From contig JAEUBA010000019.1 of assembly GCA_018257865.1 (NCBI GenBank), forward strand, positions 310,001 through 374,000: a stretch of DNA of 64,000 bases, in the 5' to 3' direction. The notes beneath the pieces were generated by a model. It had not been told where the DNA came from, searched no databases, and saw nothing but the letters and a program-made list of their open reading frames with translations. The stretch comes from Stereocaulon alpinum. Lineage: Eukaryota > Ascomycota > Lecanoromycetes > Lecanorales > Stereocaulaceae. Shown here in pieces: positions 55,875-64,000 of the stretch (position 1 is its first letter; each line of letters begins with the position of its first letter). The position numbers and the translations under genes were made by a program.

Positions 55875-57292
55875 CACTGATGTACTATGCAGAGAAGAAT
55901 GAGAAAACTCACGATGAGAGTGCGTAAGGATCGAACGGTTCGGCGAATTGGCTCAAAGGTTTGCAGTACCCTTGGCAAGAGGATGCGCTCTGCTTCGCGC
56001 CCGAAAGGCCGTGTGCCACTGCCTTCGTTCGGCTAAGTTGGGAGCTAAAGACCTTTGGCGGTATGAGAAGTCTAGCATGACGGCTGGGTCTGTAGTTGTG
56101 AAGACAATGGTGGCGTTCTTGGAGACGAATGTTGTATATGCTGGAAGCTGAACGAGCTTTTCGTATCCAAACAAGCTGATAGCCCAAAGCGAGAGAAGTA
56201 GCACTCAGACCCTAGGTTATATCCGGGCTTGTCTACTAGAAATTGCCACCATTGTTTGAAAAGTCACCGACCAATCCCAAGATACCAAAAAGAGCACTCG
56301 AACGGAAGGGGTTTTTCGTATACTCTAAAGATATGGAAGTCTCGCTCCTTGTGGTCGTTATTGGTGTACAACCCCGGATTAGAAGACCAGGAATGACTAG
56401 GGGATCTTCAAAGATCCCGTTGTTGGAAGGTAAAAGCCATTGCTGTAGCTTAGTGACCTCGAAGGTGAAGCCAGTGTTCTGCTGGCGGATAGTCAGAAAA
56501 CCATACGAGTCCATGCATCGCTAAAGTCCACTAGATATGCAGTGAGACAAGTATACGTGATACTCAATGCGGGAAAGGATCATCGATCGCCTGAGGGTTC
56601 CTGGTTCGGGTCTGAGCGCTTGTAGAAGCAAGGACCTTCAAGCAACTCGTTGGGACCATCACGTCAGCCTGCGTGAGTCCCCACATCTATTTGCACTCTC
56701 GCTCCTCTGGAGGATAATCGCAAGCTACACAAGGAACGGTGTGAAGGGATTACTTCAGCAAGTAGGAGCTCGAAAGGCTGGATGTAGAGGATGCGCAAGA
56801 TTCCCGGGAGCACTCATGATTAGCGCTAGTCCTTAGATTGGACGCCGTGATGATGCATATGCGGCTCTGACTATATGGCACTTCGATTAGTCCTTCTCCA
56901 TGCCAGCCTGCGAAGGCTAGCGATATAATGCTGCACATCGGCACGGGAGATCTCCGAGCTATGTATGTAGAGAATCTTAATGTCACGTCTGCATGCATCA
57001 ACTGAAAGCCATCATTGTACCTATACATGAAAGTCTCTACATGGAAGTCTCTACATGAATTGAAGGATTTCAGGACGCTGAAGCTGATTGATCGGTGGAG
57101 ACAGGTAGAGCTCAGCGTCGCATTGATTAACACGTACGCTCACGGCAATGTCCCGATTCTCTGACTTCTGCTTTGCACAATGTACCTTGGTACTACGTAG
57201 ACCTTCTAATGAGTTCAATATGATTGTGGAATTAAGGGTGTATTTTCTATCTTGAAATCATAGCAGCCTTGACCTATGTTACTCCAGAAGAC
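55875..57292. other. Convergent intergenic region
   Basis: 1.42 kb between the caspase-fold gene and the terpene cyclase. Minus-strand ORFs of 83-127 codons lie here (for example 56236-56514), but I find no prenyltransferase motifs or other domains in any frame. Confidence 0.45.
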
Positions 57293-58432
57293 TCACTCGG
57301 TCTTAAGGGTCTCCGTAGCCCCTTGCTCCATCATTGACAACTGGACATCACTATAAGAAGCCTCGGCATGGTATCTTGGGCAGCGCATGCTCCAAACTAG
57401 GTTCCCACTATGGCTGTATTGCAGAGCTTCAATATACTTTCGAAGGTCCAAGGATATCTCCAGGTTCTGACTAGTGGCTTCGACGATGCGGACGTATTCG
57501 GCCACGCTCTCTTTGATCTTCTCACGACACACGTTCTTAGCGTTAGACTCGTCAATCGAGTGCTCTCGCATCAGAATCCAGATAGCATTGATGACATGGG
57601 AGAGGCCTTGTCGATCAGCTGCATCACGCTCCTTCTCCCACGAGAAGAGGTCATTCGTGAGGGCGAGAGCGGCAAAGACAGGCTGTACGAACCGGGTACA
57701 TAGATCCATATCCCTCTCGGGGATCGTGAGGGCCATGCCAAAAGTGACAGTCGCAAATGAAACACTTGGACTGCGTCAGCATATGTACAGGTCATGGATG
57801 AACAGGTATATCATACAGCTCACCAGCGTCAGCGATTCTGTAAGGTAGATATTCTTCCAGGCTCGTGAAAGGAATGTTTCGCTGGCGACTAGAGGCCAGT
57901 TGGACGAACTTCGCCCAAGCCTTCATGGAAGTCACAGCACGTTCGTGGTCAATAGCCATCATCTCCGCCAGGATCTGCGCTTGAATTTTCTTCTCCCCAA
58001 GATCGTTGGGTCCAGTACTGTGTCTCAGGGCTCCGTCACCAAACACCTCGAGCAAGTGGTGATTCTTGCCATTCTTTGGGTCTTGATCGATATTCTCCGT
58101 AACATCTACGCCGCGTCAGCACGAGTAGCTTCACAGCAACGAGCATGAGAGCCACCATCACAGAGAAACATGTATTCAATGGCGTATGACAGGATCTCTA
58201 GTCGTTCTGGTAGGCATTCTGGAATAGTCACTCCTGTGAAACTGTAGTCTGCACTCAAGCCGCCTTTGTAAATCCCCACCGGGCCTACAAGCTTGGCCCA
58301 GTCCCTTTGAGCGCGGGTGGCTCCTATGTTCTCCTTTGTGGTGTCTCGGTGTATGCGAAGTGGAATACCATCGGAAAGACCCTCGGTTTCGTACGAAGAG
58401 GGGTCGACAAGATCAGAATAGGTGAACTCCAT
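57293..58432 (-). CDS. Class I terpene cyclase, fusicoccadiene-synthase-type, cyclase domain only
   Basis: Predicted to ionise and cyclise a prenyl diphosphate. Three exons: 58156-58432, 57817-58105 and 57293-57770, with introns of 50 and 46 bp, giving about 347 residues. The N-terminus MEFTYSDLVDPSSYETEGL and the segment WAKLVGPVGIYKGGLSADYS resemble the cyclase half of chimeric fungal sesterterpene/diterpene synthases. The first splice rebuilds the metal-binding motif D92-D93-V-T-E96. The NSE triad is N228-D229, S232, E236 (NDLFSWEKE). The diphosphate sensor RY is R321-Y322 (CPRYH). The active site is thus complete. The frame ends 25 residues later, and no prenyltransferase half (DDxxD/NDxxD) follows in the next 1.4 kb, so it appears stand-alone or truncated. 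It has no nearby P450. Confidence 0.85.
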
Positions 58433-60683
58433 GGTCGAATTGTTTGAACGATCTCAAAAGAGGGCGTTCGAAACTAGAAATAAGTATTGGAGGTAATTTT
58501 TCGATTGTTGATTGAATCATGGATGGATTTCTTGTGACACATCAACGTTACAGGGATGCTTCGTGCCATACCGCCGTCATTTCCGATCCATGGCTATTGA
58601 TGCGAATTTGCTCGACCAATCGAACAGATGCACAAGCCGTGGCAGAGCGGTGAATTTGTGGGGAGTCTGATACTGCCTTCTCGATCTCCATCGTAGCCGA
58701 TCACGGGTAGGACAGATCCTACGTCCTATTCGCTAGCAGTAGAAGAGTAACGTAATTGGAGTAGCAGTAACAGCCCTTGTGAGAGAGATCGAAAGTAGAT
58801 GAACGGGTGGAGAGGACACCTGAACCTTGGCAATGATGAGGCTTCTTGTGCCCGCAGAGCGGGCATGGACTGGTAACTCAAGTCTCTCGGAAGGCGGTGA
58901 GATATTCACTCACATACATAGCACTAATGGTTGAGATCGAACCTCTGATGCTCCGGGCTGTGCCCATGTGCACCCCCACCCGTTTGATTTCGAATGCGAT
59001 AGTAGTCCACCATCCTTGTCCTTATGCAATTCCTTCATCATGACCGATGGGGTGCTACCATATCCACAGCTTCTCTGTTCGTCATCCGGGTAGGTGTTCG
59101 TTAGTCCGAGCATTCAAGGCAAGGCCCGGATCGCAAAGGAACAGACTTTGTCGATCCCACAGATAGGCCCCCTCCAAAGACATTCTGCTATCGCATAGCC
59201 CTAATCGGTGCTAGCTGTGTCTGTTAGCTTCCTGTAATGTTTCCTCTGGAAGCCAGAAGGGTCTTCCTTGTCGTTACTGCACGCTCTCGATTCTTCCCGA
59301 CTGGCCTTCTGGCAAATTGGAACCCAATGCTCGATCTTTGTCTCGACAATGAACATCCCATTTCTTGAAGCTTACCACGTTTTGAAGCCACTATGGGATC
59401 TCTAGCCTCGTATTTCTTCGCCAATATTAGTAACGTATTGTTGGTTAGCGTGGCCGCTTGGGCAATGATATACCGTCTCAGTTTGGCCATACTATTTAAT
59501 GCTCTCACAGCTTGCTGGATTCCCGGGGCTTAAGTTGGCGGCGGCAACTGGCTCGTATGAGTTTTATTACGATTGCCTTCGTCAAGGGAAATATATTTTC
59601 GAGATAGAGAAGATGCATGCGAGATACGGTTCGTGACCTAAATGAAATATCGGTGTGCCTCGTAGTAGAGAGCACGAGGATGTCTGATATCAGTTCACAT
59701 GAGTTCGATCGTTCGAATCAATCCTCATGAACTGTCAGTTTCGGACCAGGATGGTGCGCACCTTGTCAGCAGTAAGTGCTGCCCACTAATCCGACCTCAT
59801 GTCATTGTTTGTTGAAGGTTAGACCGCGAAGCGCCGTTTACGAAAATAACAGACCAAGCGGACGGTTAGCATCCAACAACGTTGAGATCAATGTGGTGTA
59901 TCTCAGATGCGCATAAGTAGAATTGCACCCTCTGCTCCCAAAGTACGAGGCGTGCACCCATTATACATCATTAATATGACCACCCAGTTGTTCGCTGGAT
60001 CATAGTGAGAAAGTTGTGCATTAGTCATGGAATGACATGTATACAGGTCTCCTAAGGCATTCTTAACTCGCCGAGGAACGTGATGGCTACGAGAAAGACA
60101 AGCCTAGGTTCTCACATCGAATATATAGCGGTAGGGTGAGGCAGTGCGACAGTCAACGAATCTATGGCCAGTAGATAGTAGAAGATTACCGGGATGTAGT
60201 CGATCCAACCGTGATACGTTTCGAGCATCGTTAACCCCATGTCCAGAGGATAGTGAGATGACGGGAACCTTCTTCACTGCCTCATATCGAAACTCCGTTC
60301 AGCTCGTTATACTGACTACAGGGGTCAATGAGGTGGCGTTCGTAAATAGTAAGAGGATTGGTATGTAAACTTCCAGGTATACTGTAGGTTTGGTCGTTAG
60401 CAAGAAGAGAAGCCCGGGTACCGCCCCTGAAGAGGGCGCCTAGCGTTTTCTGCGGCCCCTAGAGCGGCCGCCAGTGGCGCCTAGTTATAGTGGCGAATCC
60501 ATCCCACCACGGCGGGTACGCTATATCAGGCAACTGCGATGTTTGCGCGGCAGTGCTACGATTCTTTGTTTAGCTTCGAGGCTCTTCGCTTTGCGTAGTT
60601 ATGGTTCTCCAATCGTTACCTTTCTATGATCTCATTCCTTACGTGCTTGCTTGACTCAGATTCCTCCGTGCAGAGTGTTCGAG
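58433..60683. other. Long divergent intergenic region
   Basis: 2.25 kb upstream of both the terpene cyclase and the PPPDE-thioredoxin gene. ORFs are below 95 codons and unrecognised. A GC-rich patch with several GGCGCC/GCGGCC-type sites lies at about 60420-60485. No transposon or tRNA is seen. Confidence 0.5.
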
Positions 60684-62583
60684 ATGGACGTCCAATTGTA
60701 CGTCTATGACCTTTCCAAGGTGAGAACTTTTAGCGTCTGGTTTCTTACAATTTGCTGACAATAACACATCTAGGGTCTCGCCAGACAAGTATGACCGGCC
60801 ATGCATGGCTCAGAACTCTCGATGACTGACCTTCTACCATAGATGTCTGGCTCCCTCCTTGGCATACACATCGATGCGGTCTATCACACAGCGCTCGTTT
60901 TTGGTGGAATAGAATACTTCTTTGGAGGTGGCGTCCAAACCTCATACCCTGGCGCAACGCATCATGGGCCCCCCATGGAAATCATACCCATGGGGACCAC
61001 ATATCTGCCTATCGAGGTCATACTGGAATATCTTGAATCTCTAAAGGCAGTATACACGATGGAGGTAGGCTATCCTTTCAAACAGCTATGAGCATACGTG
61101 CTTACAGGTATCGACACAGTCGTACGACCTATTCCTCCACAACTGCAACAACTTCTCGAACGATTTCGCCATGTTCCTTGTTGGGAAAAACATTCCAGAA
61201 CGTATAACGTCGCTTCCTCAAACTGTCCTTAACACGCCGTTCGGCCAGATGTTGAAGCCTCAGCTTGATAATGCTATGCGTGGTATTACTCAAGCTCCAG
61301 TACCAGCTTCGAGTGTTCCTCGATCAAATGGATCTTATTCTCATTCGCAGATGAACGGGACAAAAGAGAAGGCGCACGTACCAGGTGTGGTATATAAGCC
61401 AATGAGAGTGAAACAGTTGGAAGAATTATTGGCATCGGCTAAGGAATCATGCGCTGTGATTTTCTTCACGTCGGCCACCTGCCCGCCCTGCAAGATCGTA
61501 TATCCAGCTTACGATGAACTCGCTGCAGACGCTGGCAACAAAGCCGTCTTGATCAAGGTAGACCTATCAGAGGCTTACGAAATTGGCGCAAAGTATCAGG
61601 TCCGGGCGACTCCCACTTTCATGAGCTTCCTCAAGGGCGAGAAGGAGAATGAATGGGTTGGTGCAAATGAAAGTCAACTTCGTGGCAACGTGAAGTTGTT
61701 GATTCAGATGGCTCATCCTGCGCATCCACATACTCTACTGAGGCTCTCAATTCTACAGCGACCGCACAAGTCTCCTGTCACGTACACGAAAGTACCGCCG
61801 ATCGACAAGCTCATCACCAAGATGGGGCCTTCTGGCTCTGATCCAGCTGTCAGCGCCTTGAAGGAATTTGTAGTACATCGCCAACAATCTGGTGCAGTGG
61901 ACGCTCCTCTTCCATCGCTTCCAGCTTTAAGCGCTTTCATACTCAAATCCATCGAGACGCTGCCTCCAGATAACCTCTTTCCAATCGTCGACCTCTTCCG
62001 CGTTGCTCTCGTTGATCCTCGATTGAGCGGCTACTTTGCTCAGGATCGTTCTTCAACAATCCTCACTGTTCTCTCAGCGGTCATCAACCTTGACGCCAAC
62101 TGCCCGTATACATTACGGATAGTAACATTACACATGGCCTGCAATCTTTTCACATCTCCACTGTTCCCTCCAAAGCTGCTCTCAGACCAAGTTTTATCAA
62201 CACCGTTACTTCAACTTGTCACGTCCTCGCTCCTGGATACTGATCATCCACCTGTACGTGTTGCAGCCGCATCCTTGGCGTTCAATATTGCAGCTGCCAA
62301 TCACCTGCGACGCATCGCAGAGCAAGAAGATCTACTATCTGAAAGCGGCCAAGTTGAGTTGGTCGCTAGTCTACTTGAGGCAATGGCAAGGGAAAGGGAG
62401 AGCAAAGATGGATTACGAGGTCTGCTATTAGCCGTTGGCCTTTTGAAGTATGCAGCTCCTAAAGACGGCGAAGTGGATGATCTTTGTGAAGCAGTAGGAG
62501 CAAGGGACATCGTGGCAGAGGCAAAGGGAGCTTTTGCAGAGCTCAAGGATTTAGCAAAGGAGGTGGAACTTGTTGTACAATGA
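60684..62583 (+). CDS. PPPDE (DeSI-type) - thioredoxin - PUL domain fusion protein
   Basis: Four exons: 60684-60719, 60774-60788, 60843-61064 and 61108-62583, with introns of 54, 54 and 43 bp, giving about 582 residues. The N-terminal PPPDE domain, found in deSUMOylating or deubiquitinating isopeptidases, has His32 (VYHTALVFGG) and Cys104 (LFLHNCNNFSNDF), the expected catalytic dyad. A thioredoxin domain follows with a CPPC active site at residues 216-219 (TSATCPPCKIVYP) and the cis-Pro in RATPTFMSF. The C-terminal 260 residues are a helical PUL-type domain, which in Ufd3/PLAA binds Cdc48/p97. The architecture suggests a link between isopeptidase activity, redox and the Cdc48 system. The second exon is only 15 nt (GLARQ), and all junctions keep frame. 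Domain calls are by motif; the cellular role is inference. Confidence 0.88.
60774..60788 (+). other. 15-nt microexon
   Basis: This exon encodes GLARQ between YVYDLSK and MSGSLLG. It is flanked by acceptor CATCTAG and donor GTATGA. Skipping it would keep the frame but delete five residues in the first strand of the PPPDE domain. Confidence 0.75.
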
Positions 62584-63066
62584 GGAAGGGGTTTTGAATG
62601 TTTTCTTGCATAGCCATGGAGTTTCGTGGGTATAGACATAGATCTAGAAACGAATACATTGATCGTTTGGCTAGAATTCAAGCTTGGCAGCTCGCATAAT
62701 GGGCCAACATCTCGATAAAAGTAGCAGCCTCGCAGGTAGCGAAGAGGCCTGGACAATAGCCCCTCCGCTTACCGTACTAGCTACTCAAAGTGCAAACATT
62801 GCTTGAGAAGATGTGGCCATTAATCAACACTTAGAAGTCTGCACGTTTGTTAGTACTCGGGCATTCTAGATACTATCACTCACCGCCCAGCACATTGGAT
62901 GCCGTATTGATCTGCCAGAGTGATCTTCACTTAGGGCATGATTTCAGGGCTTTCCGGCTGAGTCTCGGCCTTGGCAGTCGCGGTAGCCTTCCGGCGCGTC
63001 ACTTCGCATCAGTTCTACCTCACACCTTGCTCACTGCTCGAGACTCTGGCTATTCCTCCGCTCGTC
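62584..63066. other. Intergenic spacer
   Basis: 483 bp between two genes on the same strand, containing a 3' end and the next promoter. A frame open from 62847 into the next gene is a shadow of it. Confidence 0.5.
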
Positions 63067-64000
63067 ATGTCTGCGCCCAGGAAATCAACCCGCAAAAAGC
63101 GTCAAACTCAGCTGAGCTTCAGTCCTCTTCCCTCTTCCTCACCGGCTACGTCTCAGTATCCAGACCAAATGCAGCGGCGAGCTGCTTCTGTGCGTTACGA
63201 CAGTGATGGACCAAGTCCCGTCAAGCGAAGGCGAGTAGATGATGCTTCCCCGTATAATGTGGCTAGTCCACTTGGGAAATCAGCCATTGGACAGAAGCTT
63301 AGCCTTGCTGTTCATTCGCCGAGTATGAAGGCAGGCCAATTGCCCACACCGGCTGCGTCGTCGCAGGTTGATGCACACATGATTGCAGCAGACAGCAGTA
63401 GCGATGACATTCAGGTACTGCCATCAACAAGGCCTAAGTCCGGCGTGAATATTGAAAATGGGGACGCTAAGGCGGACATTAGCAGCGATGAGGAGGATGC
63501 GCCAATCCGAAGCGCGCGAAGACACAGGGTTTTACCCATAGCATTGTCAAGTGATGAAGACTCCAACCATTCTACAGGGAACGATTCCGAACTTGACCTG
63601 CAAGATGAGGTAGATGACCTGAAAGGTACCAGTGACATAGAAATCCGTGAAAAGCGTACGAGGGGTGCGCCAGGAAATTCAGCAAGGAACGCAAGGCAAC
63701 AGAAACTCGAGGAGCTCAGGCGACGTCGTGCTGGGATTCCAGAAGGAGGAGACCAGAAGGAGGATGAGGAGGAGGAAGGCGAAGAAAATGACAGTGATGT
63801 GGCCGAAGTCTCTGAGCCGGAAGACATACATCATGCCATGAGAAGGGGAAGCAACCTCGACGAATATGAGGAAGACTTTGTAGATGACGATGATGATACC
63901 TTGGGCGTCGAGATGGATGGGGAAGCTTTACGAAGAGCCATACCAATCGAGTTCACGCACCATGCAAATAAGAAGACAATTGAGCACTTCAAAGACGAAG
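63067..64000 (+). CDS. DUF4211 domain protein, 5' part (runs off the right edge)
   Basis: The frame opens at an ATG at 63067 (MSAPRKSTRKKRQTQLSFS) and stays open for 311 codons to the window end. The first 280 residues are disordered, with basic KRRRVDD and acidic Ser/Asp/Glu patches such as SSDDIQVLP, ISSDEED and DDDDDTLGVE. These resemble chromatin or nuclear proteins. The last visible residues, RRAIPIEFTHHANKKTIEHF, match the beginning of the fungal DUF4211 module. The start MSAPRKSTRKKRQ is a typical nuclear localisation-like N-terminus. The C-terminal half is missing, and function is unknown for the family. Confidence 0.75.
   Translation, partial: MSAPRKSTRKKRQTQLSFSPLPSSSPATSQYPDQMQRRAASVRYDSDGPSPVKRRRVDDASPYNVASPLGKSAIGQKLSLAVHSPSMKAGQLPTPAASSQVDAHMIAADSSSDDIQVLPSTRPKSGVNIENGDAKADISSDEEDAPIRSARRHRVLPIALSSDEDSNHSTGNDSELDLQDEVDDLKGTSDIEIREKRTRGAPGNSARNARQQKLEELRRRRAGIPEGGDQKEDEEEEGEENDSDVAEVSEPEDIHHAMRRGSNLDEYEEDFVDDDDDTLGVEMDGEALRRAIPIEFTHHANKKTIEHFKDE

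Noticed and set aside
56236..56514. 92-codon minus-strand ORF (MDSYGFLTIRQQ...)
   Set aside because: It looks moderately protein-like, but no splice partners or family were recognised and the antisense frame is equally open.
42660..58432. Dioxygenase, SDRs and terpene cyclase as one biosynthetic cluster
   Set aside because: They are spread over 16 kb and interleaved with housekeeping genes (eIF4E-like, NOPCHAP1-like, GDA1). No P450, transporter or cluster regulator is present.

Overview
The window comes from the nuclear genome of a filamentous ascomycete (Pezizomycotina). Genes sit on both strands and carry short GT..AG introns, mostly 43-80 bp, with CTRAY-like branch sites. Several families are typical of this group: a C2H2 plus fungal-specific transcription factor of AmdX/ADR1 type, a 2EXR-like protein, a DUF4211 protein, the Dsc1/Tul1 RING ligase, and a terpene cyclase of fusicoccadiene-synthase type. 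I cannot place the class or genus. There is no CRISPR array, operon, rRNA or convincing tRNA.

Layout. 1-8.98 kb: a fragment leaving the left edge, then mitochondrial processing peptidase alpha (MAS2), the Golgi/endosome RING ligase Dsc1/Tul1, the septation GTPase Spg1/Tem1 and the ribosome-assembly WD40 protein Rrb1. 9.5-13.6 kb: three consecutive unrecognised, low-complexity proteins. 13.6-18.6 kb: gene-poor DNA with one possible orphan exon, an ORF of doubtful status and a 20-nt poly-C tract. 18.6-25.5 kb: the AmdX-like factor and a transglutaminase-fold protein with an intact Cys-His-Asp triad. 26.3-40.6 kb: a housekeeping block of ELG1 (PCNA unloader), UTP8 (rRNA processing), LAG1 (ceramide synthase), VPS38/UVRAG (PI3-kinase complex II) and MHR1/mL67 (mitochondrial ribosome and recombination). 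40.8-50.9 kb: a 2EXR-like protein, a 2-oxoglutarate/Fe(II) dioxygenase, a class II-like eIF4E, a NOPCHAP1-like protein, Golgi GDPase GDA1 and an intact short-chain dehydrogenase. 51.7-60.7 kb is accessory: a decayed SDR pseudogene, a caspase-fold protein whose 5' part may be broken, and a lone terpene cyclase in wide intergenic spaces. 60.7-64 kb: a PPPDE-thioredoxin-PUL fusion with a 15-nt microexon, and the start of a DUF4211 protein leaving the right edge.

Exon structures were built by hand from splice signals, reading frame and family expectation. Apart from the accessory stretch near 50-58 kb there is no pathway cluster: the genes are mostly independent housekeeping loci, some as divergent pairs sharing about 300-bp promoters (ELG1/UTP8, VPS38/MHR1). 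The SDRs, dioxygenase and terpene cyclase are too scattered to call a biosynthetic cluster. The observations most worth checking are the caspase-fold locus, the terpene cyclase without its usual prenyltransferase half, the orphan trio at 9.5-13.6 kb and the microexon.
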